Shown: positions 9,366-18,296 of the stretch, piece after piece | Position numbering within the stretch: position 1 is the stretch's first letter | Layout: each line of letters starts with the position of its first letter | Assembly (NCBI GenBank): GCA_964469265.1 | Contig: CAYXYF010000003.1 | Coordinates: 41,159 to 105,158 of the forward strand | DNA: 64,000 nucleotides | Direction: 5' to 3' | Origin: JAEYZS01 sp964469265 | Lineage (GTDB): Bacteria > Bdellovibrionota > Bdellovibrionia > Bdellovibrionales > JAEYZS01 | Made by a program: the position numbers and the translations under genes | The notes under the pieces: generated by a model | The model's database searches: none | Seen by the model: only the letters and a program-made list of their open reading frames with translations | Told to the model about the DNA's origin: nothing

Positions 9366-11070
9366 CTTTGTTGTCTTTACCTTGTTGTTTCATAGGGGTT
9401 GAGTTTCTGAAGTAAGATTTAATAATGGCCTTTCTAATAGACCGAACACGATGCTTATCTAATGTTTCATAATTAATTTCTGAAATGTACTCCTCAATAA
9501 CAAACTTCAATCTATCTGAGAAAGCGTCCAGCATCGAGCGGCAATCCGATTGCTCACATCCTGCTAAAATTGACGCCCAGTCTTTTGCGTTAATATCACC
9601 ACCCATAAGCTTTTTAACCTCTTTTGGAGCTTCAAAAACTTTATAAAACGGGAAGCGATCAGATTTGATTTTTGAATCATTTGGTAGGACCATATAAAAG
9701 TCTTTTTCATCTCTTGGCGATGCAACCTCAAGATATTTCACTAAATCGAGGTCAGCAAAAAACGTCTGAATTTCAGATTCTACACGGAGAGGCTTTACTT
9801 CTAATGCCTTCTTTAACAACTTATCAACAAGGTCTTCTTTTAAGACCGATAATTTCTTTTTACTATCTAAAAGCGTTGCCCATTGACCTGGGTAAAGATT
9901 TTTTGCAACGCTCAATGCATGGGAGCGGGGGAGTAAGTGCAACAGAGGTTCTGCATCCTGAATCGAAACTCCATTTAATACCGTTGCTAATTCCTTTTCA
10001 TTAAGGCGTCCAAAAATAATACCTGTCTCTTTGTTTCTGGAGCTTTTTGTTTTATCATCGTCATTAAAATGCCATCTTAATCTCAATCGATCAATTTCGC
10101 TTAAAATTTTAATCGATGCAGGCGTTAACGGTGCAGGGGAAGCTAAAGCCGTAAACCACCAATCGCCCCAGCCGAATTTATAAAGCGATTTTATCGAAGC
10201 CTGATCGAGCTCAGCAAGGATTGCTCCCATTTCCGTAGGATTATCCCGACCTTGTTGCTCAAGGAAACTTAAAAAACGCGCATCAGGGCTTTTAAACATC
10301 TCAGCGTTTCTTTGTAATAACTCTAAAGCACTTTTTCGGATTTCAATAAGATTGGATCCTAAAGAAAGTTCTTTGTCGTCGGTGGACTCTACTCTATCCG
10401 CAACTGACGAGGGTTGAGATAAATCAGCTGCAATATTTAGAGCGCTGTTGGCAAATTCTTGGGTGCTTTTTCCAATTTCAGAAATCGGTTGTGCAAGTCC
10501 TTTAACCAACGACTTAACACTGGCTTTTGATAACCACCAGAAAACTCCCGCCGTTGCAAGAATGGACGCTAACACTGAGAATGCAATCCATAGACGTTGA
10601 GCGCGTTTTTCTGCCATATTGAAAGGCACTTTTGCAATTTCAATAATGTCTGCATTGGCGTCAAGTTTAAGTTGTTTTGCAATATTTTCCTGAAGGTCTT
10701 TTAATTCCATATCTCCAACGGATGAATCAATTTGTATACGAATGGCAACTTTTTCAAGTAAACCGATGAGGGTTCCAAGGGGAATGTCGGTGCGGTTCCA
10801 TACTGATATTTCTTCTTCCTCTTCGACTTCAAGATAAGGTAATTGAACAATAGCATTATCACCACGACGAATTTCTTTTTTACGAGAATGGTCTTTGTTT
10901 CGGTCACCGGCATCAATTTGCACAAAGACCGTAAACGGTGTTTCAGGAAATCGTGTTTTTAAAAGGCTTGAAACTTTATCTATGTAGTACTGCTCAATTT
11001 CTGGGATCCGCGACCCATAAGCTGTCACAGAGATTGCCGCTAGAATACATATAATTAATAAGCGTTTCAT
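9337..11070 (-). CDS. FliF-like (ring/TM) and FliG-like fusion protein, putative rotor of a non-flagellar motor
   Basis: A 577-residue protein, not a standard flagellar gene. Residues 1-19 are a signal peptide or first membrane segment. Residues ~22-155 look like the ring-building domain next to the second FliF membrane helix: a helix beginning YYIDKVSSLLKTRF, a paired strand FTVFVQID, and a closing strand DIIEIAKVPF just before the membrane. A transmembrane helix spans ~160-180. After a linker, residues ~265-545 resemble the FliG middle and C-terminal domains (NPTEMGAILAELD, repeated armadillo-like helices, ending IRKAIIKSYF). The tail is Lys/Gln-rich. The fusion is directly coupled to motB by an ATGA overlap. 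Known: FliF forms the MS ring and FliG the torque ring facing MotA. Inferred: this is a one-piece rotor. Both homology calls are by eye and distant. Confidence 0.7.
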   Translation of the reverse strand: MKRLLIICILAAISVTAYGSRIPEIEQYYIDKVSSLLKTRFPETPFTVFVQIDAGDRNKDHSRKKEIRRGDNAIVQLPYLEVEEEEEISVWNRTDIPLGTLIGLLEKVAIRIQIDSSVGDMELKDLQENIAKQLKLDANADIIEIAKVPFNMAEKRAQRLWIAFSVLASILATAGVFWWLSKASVKSLVKGLAQPISEIGKSTQEFANSALNIAADLSQPSSVADRVESTDDKELSLGSNLIEIRKSALELLQRNAEMFKSPDARFLSFLEQQGRDNPTEMGAILAELDQASIKSLYKFGWGDWWFTALASPAPLTPASIKILSEIDRLRLRWHFNDDDKTKSSRNKETGIIFGRLNEKELATVLNGVSIQDAEPLLHLLPRSHALSVAKNLYPGQWATLLDSKKKLSVLKEDLVDKLLKKALEVKPLRVESEIQTFFADLDLVKYLEVASPRDEKDFYMVLPNDSKIKSDRFPFYKVFEAPKEVKKLMGGDINAKDWASILAGCEQSDCRSMLDAFSDRLKFVIEEYISEINYETLDKHRVRSIRKAIIKSYFRNSTPMKQQGKDNKDDSTKVKAA

Positions 11071-11804
11071 TGTGTCACTTCCTTCGAACTTGCAGGCTCT
11101 CTATCGAGGCCGCGTTCTGTGTTATCCAATGGTTCTATTACAAGAACAATTTTTCTATCGTATTTTCTAATCTCACTATCTGTAATTGCTTTGCCTTTAT
11201 CTGTTTCTCCGTATCCACCAATTCTTAAAAGGTGGTAGGGGATACCTTCACTATTGAGTAGGCGGAGCGCAGAAATTGCACGCAAAGCCGAAAGTTCAAG
11301 GTTATCTTTGTAAATGCGGTTGGACTTAATCTTTACAGGCTTATTGTCTGTATAACCTCGAACAACAATTCTCATCTTTCCTGTAAAGTTCTTTAAAACA
11401 TAACCTGCTTTTTTAAGCATTTTTTCTCCGTCATCCGTCAGAACAAAAGATCCGGGAGTAAAAAACGAAACCTTGGGAAACTCAACGATAAGCTTGTTCC
11501 CCTGAGTTACCGTTTTTAACCCTGAAATTTCATCAAACTCCATGAGTTCTGAAGTCGGAAAACGATCTTGTTTTCCCCATGTTAAATCTGGCGTGGGGAA
11601 CGAAAAGTGATTAAATTCCTGCTTTAAGGCTTTATCGACAATTTTAATCTCACTTGATGTTTTAGAAACACTAAAGAACAAGACGAAAAACGCAAGTAGC
11701 AAAGTCACCATATCACCGTAACTGATAGCCCAGTTACTGTTATGGTCTCCTTCTGGAGCTTGCTTTTCTCTTCGTTTTTTAAATTCTTGTTCTCTTGATG
11801 TCAT
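11067..11804 (-). CDS. motB: MotB-family stator/peptidoglycan-anchoring protein
   Basis: A 245-residue inner-membrane protein. The MotB N-terminal signature WAISYGDMVTLLLAFFVLFFS is present, with the proton-carrying Asp31. The periplasmic C-terminus (from ~130) is an OmpA/MotB peptidoglycan-binding domain (VVRGYTDNKPV, LSALRAISALRLL, GGYGETD). With MotA it should form an ion-driven stator. It starts 3 nt after motA and overlaps the FliF/FliG-like gene by 4 nt. No flagellar structural genes are nearby, so this is either an accessory flagellar stator (known in Bdellovibrio, which has several motAB pairs) or the stator of a separate machine. Confidence 0.9.
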   Translation of the reverse strand: MTSREQEFKKRREKQAPEGDHNSNWAISYGDMVTLLLAFFVLFFSVSKTSSEIKIVDKALKQEFNHFSFPTPDLTWGKQDRFPTSELMEFDEISGLKTVTQGNKLIVEFPKVSFFTPGSFVLTDDGEKMLKKAGYVLKNFTGKMRIVVRGYTDNKPVKIKSNRIYKDNLELSALRAISALRLLNSEGIPYHLLRIGGYGETDKGKAITDSEIRKYDRKIVLVIEPLDNTERGLDREPASSKEVTQ

Positions 11805-11807
11805 ATA

Positions 11808-12605
11808 CTACGCTACACCTTTAACTCCACCTGTAACTCCCAAGATATCCTTTCTCTTAAGAGGCGGCAGGTAAGAATTAAGCATTTCTTGCGTCACCAT
11901 AGGAGACCTTCTGTCATATATCATCATTAAGCCCTCGAGCATAAGTTCTCGGTGGTTCATGTTTGTATGTGACTTATTAAATAAGTTCTCACTCATTGGG
12001 ACTAAAACAAAGTTCGTTAGTATCAGTCCGTAAAAAGTTGCAACAAGGGCAAGCGCCATTTCAAGACCGATGGAACCAGCGTCAGCTCCTTGCGATACTG
12101 CTCGCATAACAGAGACCAGACCCAAAACTGTACCGACCAGACCGAATGCTGGAGGATATTTTGAAATTGTTCTTAAGAGTGCACCGTAGGATTCTTCACG
12201 CTCACGATCACGCAACATCCTCTCTTGCATAATATTTTGCAGATCTTCTTTTGAAAAGCCCGCTAATATAAGTTCAATTCCGTCTCTTAAGAATGGATTA
12301 TAGTTTTTATCCTCAGCAGCTTCGATTAAAACTTTCTTTGATTTATGAGCCGATGCCGCGAGTTTAATAATCTGCGGAACAGTCTCTTCGTTTTCTTCAG
12401 GATTCTTCTTTGCGATTCGGATGAAAGCTTTCATCATCTTGACCAGATCTTTTATTGGGTATGTGATCAAGGCCGCACAAAGAGTACCGCCAAATACAAT
12501 TAATATAGCAACAGTATCAAAGTAGTATGTAGTGTCCATTTTGAGCACATACATACCCGTTCTCAATAATACGATGGCTAATATAAAACCAAATAGATGT
12601 GACAT
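11808..12605 (-). CDS. motA: MotA-family stator protein
   Basis: A 265-residue protein with four membrane segments. It carries the conserved prolines of the MotA channel face (YPPAFGLVGTVLG at ~150-162 and Pro203 in NFVLVPMSENL) and the cytoplasmic charged loop that contacts FliG in flagellar motors (FLRDGIELILAGFSKED, including Arg107 and Glu111). Keeping that loop implies that it still contacts a FliG-type rotor, which fits the adjacent FliG-like fusion gene. It lies between the lipoprotein gene (9 nt upstream) and motB (3 nt downstream). Confidence 0.92.
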   Translation of the reverse strand: MSHLFGFILAIVLLRTGMYVLKMDTTYYFDTVAILIVFGGTLCAALITYPIKDLVKMMKAFIRIAKKNPEENEETVPQIIKLAASAHKSKKVLIEAAEDKNYNPFLRDGIELILAGFSKEDLQNIMQERMLRDREREESYGALLRTISKYPPAFGLVGTVLGLVSVMRAVSQGADAGSIGLEMALALVATFYGLILTNFVLVPMSENLFNKSHTNMNHRELMLEGLMMIYDRRSPMVTQEMLNSYLPPLKRKDILGVTGGVKGVA

Positions 12606-12614
12606 AACCTTCCT

Positions 12615-13226
12615 TTAAATTCTTCCATTTTGAATTCGATCAAGAATACGTTTAGTAACTTGATCATTAGGATTAATTGCTAAAGACTTCTGATAACTCT
12701 CAAGAGCCTTATCAATTCTTTTTTGTAAGTAATAAATATTGCCTAACAGATTCCAGCCAGCAGAAAGTTTCGGGTAGCGAGTCACAAGGGCAGTGGCAAG
12801 GCTTTCAGCTCTGTTATAGTCTCCCTTGACAGTAGCTGCTTGAATTTCAGCACTCATTCCCGAAACATCATTTAGATATTTGTAAGCATTGGCATCTTGA
12901 TACGCCTCTTTCCAGTTGGCTTCAGGTGTTAAGGTGATAGAGATATTTCCAACCTCCTGAAACATTTTTGACTCTATATATATTTGATCTTTTAAAAAGC
13001 CCGCTTTATCGACGGTGAGGCGCCACATATTGTTCGGAAGTTTTTTTAGTATCTCATTATTGAACTCAAGTGGCGTTTGTCCTAACTTTTCTTCACGACC
13101 AGAATTATCAGTGGCAAAAACATCTGCGCCTTGTGGTTCAGAAACGAGTATCATTTTTGTCGTTGTACAGCCAGAACTTAATAAAATTAAATTTATTAAA
13201 ATAGTAATTTTTAAACTGCAATTCAT
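12615..13226 (-). CDS. PEGA/TPR lipoprotein, first gene of the motor-like operon
   Basis: A 203-residue lipoprotein: lipobox LSSGC with Cys20. Residues ~25-95 form a PEGA-like domain (VSEPQGADVF...LGQTPLEF), often associated with surface or peptidoglycan layers. Residues ~140-195 contain TPR helices (AGWNLLGNIYYLQKRIDKAL, ESYQKSLAINP). It probably sits in the outer membrane facing the periplasm and scaffolds protein contacts. It leads the operon lipoprotein-motA-motB-fliFG-like-barrel, so its promoter region (13227-13423) is shared divergently with the NHL lipoprotein gene. Confidence 0.85.
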   Translation of the reverse strand: MNCSLKITILINLILLSSGCTTTKMILVSEPQGADVFATDNSGREEKLGQTPLEFNNEILKKLPNNMWRLTVDKAGFLKDQIYIESKMFQEVGNISITLTPEANWKEAYQDANAYKYLNDVSGMSAEIQAATVKGDYNRAESLATALVTRYPKLSAGWNLLGNIYYLQKRIDKALESYQKSLAINPNDQVTKRILDRIQNGRI

Positions 13227-13423
13227 GCTTTACACCTTTTTCTTAGTGTCTCTTTATCGGGCGCTTCTTAATAATTTCTTTGCAAATACTCTGGACTGAA
13301 ATCAAATCTGGACGATTGTCCTCGTCAATTATCAAAAAATCTTAACTGTTAAAGCAGAAACTTAATAAAACTTAAAAATTAAATCGGGATGCCCGATAAC
13401 TGTATCAGGAGAGGTAAACTGCT

Positions 13424-16400
13424 TTGGTTTTTCATCGCAATATATCAAAAACAATAATCTGCTTGTCGCTATTATTAGCGTCTTGCAGTGGCGGTAATGG
13501 CGGATTTAGTGGACTGGTAGGTGGTGATCTATCAGATGTCACCGAATTAACTATTACGGCAACAACTCCTTCAGGTAATGATTTAGTCATTCAAATTGGT
13601 GGGTCGCAAGCCTTTACGGTCTTAGCCGTGGCACCGCCGCCAGCGTCGGTTTCTTATTCATTTGAACTTAATGGCACTACTGTTTCCAATATCAATGCGT
13701 ATACGTTAACGGGTACTGCCCTCAACGTTGGAAATCATATAGTCACGGCCAAAGCTACTGATGGCATTTCAACAAAGTCAAAGTCTTGGAACATTAAAGT
13801 CAATGGACCTCCTGAGATTACAAGTGCTTATTCCACACCACCTAAAGTCGCGGTGGGTTCTGTCTTAAATTTAACCGTCACTGGAACGGATCCCAATAAT
13901 GATCCTCTTACATATGATTGGAAACTCAATGGAGCCACAAACGCACATCTTGTCGGAACCAACAACACGGCCGTGTTAACAGCAGCCCCATCCTTATTAG
14001 TTGGCGGATTTGCTGGGCCAATTACTATTAATGTTACAGCTACGGATGATTCTGGCGGAACCACAACGCATAATTTTACGGCAGAAATAAATGCTTTCAA
14101 CCAAAGCTGTAACGAACTCGAACAATATGAAATGTGTACCTATGTTGGGATTCCGACATTAGGAGATGGCTATAATCCCATTGATCCCAACACTTCCTCT
14201 ACCATTAAAATGGGCCCGATAGCGCTGGCACTCGATAGTAGAAATAATAATCTTTTTATCGCGGACTGGAACCATAACCTCGTCTGGTACTGGAACAAAA
14301 CTGCAAACCCTGTTGAACTGCTACAGTTTGAGGGAGCAAATGCAATTCCCGCAAATACAGTTAAGGTCATTGCTGGAACAGGAGAGGCCGCACCAGAAGC
14401 TGGTGATTACTCCCTTAATGTTGGTGTTCATGGACCACGAGGTATGTATTACGATGCCGCTACTGACAGATTATATATTTCTGAATACAACGCTCATAGA
14501 GTAAAACTTGTCGCAAGTAATGGCGTCACAAGTTACATGCTAGGTGTGGGTAGTGGGAACATCGATGGAACGACGGTGACGGCGCACACCTGCAATAATC
14601 CATCAGGAATGGCATACTATAATGGAGAGCTATATGTCGCTTGTTACGGGCACCACCGTGTAAAAGCTTGGGATTTAACGACGAACTTAGTTCGAACTGT
14701 TTACGGCCACGATAATTCAAATGCTGGAAACGCCACAAACTTCAGAAATGATCGAAGCACGCCACTCATTCCACAAAATTATAGTGCAGGAACCGAGGAC
14801 GGCAAAGCTTATGCTGCTTGTACGAGTAATTGCGGTTATAGAAGCCCATACGGAATCTACGTTGATTCTACTGGTCTTTACGTTACGCACCCTACGGACA
14901 ATTATGTTCGTTATTGCAACTTTAGCGGAGCACCAAGAACGGTGCTCGGCATGACAATTGGTAACAACTTCTGTCGAAGCATTATCGGCACTGGAAGCGC
15001 GTCGTACGGGGCAGATGGTATAGCCACGACTTCGGCCTTTAGAGATCCACGCGCAATCATAGTTGATAATAATAAGATATTGGTAACCTCTGTTAATAAT
15101 AGCGACAGAATCATCCTTATTAATAATACGGGAGCGGCGATCCCAGGTTCTGAATATGGCGTTGCAATTCCAACTAACCAGTTTGCAGTAATAACTGCGA
15201 CAGGTGGGACTTATTCTGAGGGTAACAACGCAATCGCAAAAAGCTATAATCAACCTTATGACATTATCAAAGATCCAGAAGGAACTAATTCTTATATCAT
15301 AGCAGACTACAACAATAGGCGTGTTCGCAAAGCCGACTACGGAAACAATTTCACAACATCATTAGTAGGCTCGGGAAGGCTACGAGCCGATAACATTGGA
15401 GACTCAGGGCTTGCCAATGAATTTTATATGTCGTCACCGTCAGGGTTAGTGTACGACAATCAGGCCTCCGTCAATGCCCTATTTGTAGTGGACTCTGTTA
15501 ACGACAGACTTCTTAAAGTCGACCAATACGGAAATGTAACAACGGCTGCTGGAGGTGGAAGCCTTCTGCCAACGTCAGTAACTGGCGCGCAACCTCCTAA
15601 TTCTATCCTCTTTAACGCCAATATTGTTGCATATACAGGGATTGCTATGTTTAAAGATTTCTCTTTTATTCTAAACAACACAGTATACGGTCACTTGCAA
15701 GTTTGGAACCGAACAACTTCAGCAAAAGCATATCTTAACTCAACGACCACGGGAGCAAACCGAGTTAATCAATTAGCGGGCGATTTTAATAACTACGATA
15801 GCAGTACCGCAAACCAATATGACGACAACTTAACAGACCCAATGTTAGTTTCTCTTTATAACCCCTCTGGAGTAGCCATCTCGGAAAACACGGATGGAAC
15901 CACAGAAGTCTTCGTTGTAGATCAATACCGACATTGCATCAGACGAGTATTTGAATCAGGATCAAACGTCTACGGAATGGATACCGTCGTCGGTGAGTGC
16001 AAAGACGGAAATTCCCCGAGTAATACAGGCGCACAGGGTGGCTACGTCTCTGGTGATAATGAGTCTCCAAGCTCTCATATTTTATACCGTCCAATGGATG
16101 TCATAACCCACTTCCCAACGGATCAAGACATTACTGACGGCGGAGGCACGGTTGGCGATAATAACGGTAAAGGCAACCTTATTATCAGTGATTACAACAA
16201 CCATAGAATCAGATATTGGAACCGCGCTGGTACCTCCGTTCAGTTCGCAGGAACGACAATAGCAAATAATAGTATTGTAACAATCGGATGTGCTGCAGGA
16301 GCTAGTAATACATCAGAACATATCTTTGCAGTTGGAGCGCAGTGTAGTTATCCAGTCGCTTTTGCGATGAACAATGAGTACCTTTGCTATTCACAAGCGG

Positions 16401-16648
16401 GGAAGCATAATGTACGCTGCATTTACTTAACGGGCGCCAATGAAGGTCGAGTGTTTACAGTAGCTGGTTCTCCACAAAATAATAACATTGGCGTGTCTGG
16501 AGTACCGTATAACTATAGTCTAGAGGGTCTACCAGCAACTTCACAAAGGATGTCATCACCAGGTGGACTTGCATTTGATCCAAACGGGGACTTGTATATT
16601 TCTGATCAAAATAACAGTTTGATTAGAAAAGTAAAGATGTCACCTTAA
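13424..16648 (+). CDS. Giant NHL-repeat lipoprotein with Ig/PKD-like N-terminus
   Basis: A 1074-residue lipoprotein. TTG start at 13424, chosen because AGGAGAGGT ends 8 nt upstream; no better ATG exists. Lipobox LLASC with Cys21, followed by a Gly-rich linker. Residues ~40-220 hold two Ig/PKD-like domains (DPNNDPLTYDWKLNG). From ~250 to the end run at least ten NHL-type beta-propeller repeats with the pattern LYISDxNNxxIRK (for example LFIADWNHNLV, LYISEYNAHRV, LFVVDSVNDRL, LYISDQNNSLI). Such propellers bind proteins or glycans; the likely place is the cell surface (inference). The stop overlaps the stop of the convergent fabI gene by 3 bases. Confidence 0.9.
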   Translation: MVFHRNISKTIICLSLLLASCSGGNGGFSGLVGGDLSDVTELTITATTPSGNDLVIQIGGSQAFTVLAVAPPPASVSYSFELNGTTVSNINAYTLTGTALNVGNHIVTAKATDGISTKSKSWNIKVNGPPEITSAYSTPPKVAVGSVLNLTVTGTDPNNDPLTYDWKLNGATNAHLVGTNNTAVLTAAPSLLVGGFAGPITINVTATDDSGGTTTHNFTAEINAFNQSCNELEQYEMCTYVGIPTLGDGYNPIDPNTSSTIKMGPIALALDSRNNNLFIADWNHNLVWYWNKTANPVELLQFEGANAIPANTVKVIAGTGEAAPEAGDYSLNVGVHGPRGMYYDAATDRLYISEYNAHRVKLVASNGVTSYMLGVGSGNIDGTTVTAHTCNNPSGMAYYNGELYVACYGHHRVKAWDLTTNLVRTVYGHDNSNAGNATNFRNDRSTPLIPQNYSAGTEDGKAYAACTSNCGYRSPYGIYVDSTGLYVTHPTDNYVRYCNFSGAPRTVLGMTIGNNFCRSIIGTGSASYGADGIATTSAFRDPRAIIVDNNKILVTSVNNSDRIILINNTGAAIPGSEYGVAIPTNQFAVITATGGTYSEGNNAIAKSYNQPYDIIKDPEGTNSYIIADYNNRRVRKADYGNNFTTSLVGSGRLRADNIGDSGLANEFYMSSPSGLVYDNQASVNALFVVDSVNDRLLKVDQYGNVTTAAGGGSLLPTSVTGAQPPNSILFNANIVAYTGIAMFKDFSFILNNTVYGHLQVWNRTTSAKAYLNSTTTGANRVNQLAGDFNNYDSSTANQYDDNLTDPMLVSLYNPSGVAISENTDGTTEVFVVDQYRHCIRRVFESGSNVYGMDTVVGECKDGNSPSNTGAQGGYVSGDNESPSSHILYRPMDVITHFPTDQDITDGGGTVGDNNGKGNLIISDYNNHRIRYWNRAGTSVQFAGTTIANNSIVTIGCAAGASNTSEHIFAVGAQCSYPVAFAMNNEYLCYSQAGKHNVRCIYLTGANEGRVFTVAGSPQNNNIGVSGVPYNYSLEGLPATSQRMSSPGGLAFDPNGDLYISDQNNSLIRKVKMSP

Positions 16649-17397
16649 GACATCATGTGATAGCCGCTATCCACATAGATAATCTCACCAGTGATATGAC
16701 GAGAACGATCGCTACAAAGAAAGGCGGCAAGATCGCCAACACTCTCTTGGCTGATATTTTCTTTAAGCGGAACTTTATCTTCTGCTGCCTTTAACATGGT
16801 CCTAAAGTCTCTAATTCCAACGGCCGCCAGTGTTTTAACAGGCCCAGCAGAAATCGCATTGACACGAATCTTTTCAGGTCCAACATCATAGGCAAGGTAC
16901 CTTACGCTTGCTTCAAGTGCAGCCTTTGCCACGCCCATAACATTGTAGTTTGGAACAACTCTTTGTGCGCCTAAATAAGAAAGCGTCACGATGGACCCGC
17001 CTTTTTTCATAAGGCTGTGCGCGTGTTTTGTACAAGTAATCAGAGAGTAAGCACTAATATCCATTGCAAGCTTGAATCCCTCACGTGAAGTATTCATAAA
17101 GCGTCCCTCTAGGTCTTCCTTATTTGCAAACGCAACAGAGTGAACAAGGGCATCTAAAGAATCCCACTTTTTTGAAAGTTCTGTAAAAAACTTTTGGATT
17201 TCTTGATCTGAAGAAACATCACACGGATAAATAAAGGAAGCGTTTAAAGATTCTGCCAAAGGACGAACCCGGGACTCCATCTTGTCGTTAACATAATTGA
17301 ATGCGAGCTCATAACCGTCTTTATGAAGAGCTTGGGCAATTCCCCAACCTAAACTTCTTTCATTGGCCACACCTAAAACGACCGCTCTTTTTGCCAT
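16645..17397 (-). CDS. fabI: Enoyl-[acyl-carrier-protein] reductase (FabI)
   Basis: A 250-residue SDR-type reductase that catalyses the last step of each fatty-acid elongation cycle using NAD(P)H. The FabI nucleotide motif VLGVANERSLGWGIAQAL is at the N-terminus. The catalytic tyrosines and lysine are Tyr141, Tyr151 and Lys158 in LSYLGAQRVVPNYNVMGVAK, and RVNAISAGPVKTLAA follows. ATG at 17397 is preferred over the GTG one codon earlier because AAGGAAGG then sits 6 nt upstream. It follows the pseudouridine synthase gene by about 30 nt and probably shares its transcript. Confidence 0.96.
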   Translation of the reverse strand: MAKRAVVLGVANERSLGWGIAQALHKDGYELAFNYVNDKMESRVRPLAESLNASFIYPCDVSSDQEIQKFFTELSKKWDSLDALVHSVAFANKEDLEGRFMNTSREGFKLAMDISAYSLITCTKHAHSLMKKGGSIVTLSYLGAQRVVPNYNVMGVAKAALEASVRYLAYDVGPEKIRVNAISAGPVKTLAAVGIRDFRTMLKAAEDKVPLKENISQESVGDLAAFLCSDRSRHITGEIIYVDSGYHMMS

Positions 17398-17428
17398 CAC
17401 AAACCTTCCTTTTTAAAAATGTTAGGTC

Positions 17429-18166
17429 TTAAAATGTTTCGTCGTTTCGCAGAAATCTCCATTTTCCTTCAGGGAGATCATCTAACAAAACATTGCCTAC
17501 TCGTAATCTTAATAGACTCAAAACATTAAGATCAACAAGTTCGCACATCCGTCGCACTTGACGCTTTCGGCCCTCAGATAGGGTAAAGACCAAGAAATCT
17601 TCCCGAGTCTGCCGAATTTTAGCTTGCTTTAAAGGCTTTCCGTCCAAAGACAGGCCATATGAAAGACGCTGAATCTTCTCTGGAGTCACATCGCCTTGGA
17701 CACGCACAAGATATTCTTTTTCAATTTTAGAGTCTTCGCCAATGAGTTTTTTAGCGACGGTTCCGTTTTGTGTAAATACAAGAAGCCCCCGCGAATCAAT
17801 ATCTAAGCGCCCCGCAGGTGCTAACCCATCAAAGTGTGATCGCTTTAACGGCATGCTATTATCGAATTGGTTTTCTTCTTTTATGAGAACAACAGCGGGT
17901 TGATGATCGTCTTCAGGTTGACCTGACACATATCCCACTGGTTTATTTAAAATTATTGTGACTTTATTGGATTGTTGCTTTTGAGCTTGCTGCAGCAATT
18001 CGATTTTTTGGTTTTCAGTCACCTTAAAGCCAAGTTCACTAACAACCTTACCATCAACTTTCACTAAACCCTTAGCAATGTACTCGTCGGCCTCACGACG
18101 GGAACATAAACCCTTCATGGCCATAGCTTTATTGAGCCTTATTTTTGGAGATTCATCAGTACTCAT
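17429..18166 (-). CDS. RluB/RluF-family rRNA pseudouridine synthase
   Basis: A 245-residue enzyme converting a specific uridine to pseudouridine, probably in 23S rRNA. An N-terminal S4 RNA-binding domain (IRLNKAMAMKGLCSRREADEYI, then VKVDGKVV) precedes the catalytic domain with KPVGYVSGQ and the active-site motif GRLDIDSRGLLVF (Asp122). The C-terminal ALSEGRKRQVRRM-type block is also present (TLSEGRKRQVRRM). The VSGQPEDDHQP insertion after KPVGY points to the RluF side of the family, but the exact target cannot be assigned. Confidence 0.92.
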   Translation of the reverse strand: MSTDESPKIRLNKAMAMKGLCSRREADEYIAKGLVKVDGKVVSELGFKVTENQKIELLQQAQKQQSNKVTIILNKPVGYVSGQPEDDHQPAVVLIKEENQFDNSMPLKRSHFDGLAPAGRLDIDSRGLLVFTQNGTVAKKLIGEDSKIEKEYLVRVQGDVTPEKIQRLSYGLSLDGKPLKQAKIRQTREDFLVFTLSEGRKRQVRRMCELVDLNVLSLLRLRVGNVLLDDLPEGKWRFLRNDETF

Positions 18167-18296
18167 GGATATTTATACTATGCATTATCGGTGCTACTAA
18201 TCAACTCCTAAATTATATATTTTATTGATCTTAAAGGGGCTTAGACCTAACTTTAATTTTTAGATATTTTAATGGATTTCAACGAGGATGTAATAC

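Noticed and set aside
14717..15253. 178-codon minus-strand frame
   Set aside because: Lies wholly inside the NHL lipoprotein gene, with Cys/Arg/Ser-rich composition unlike a real protein and no ribosome site.
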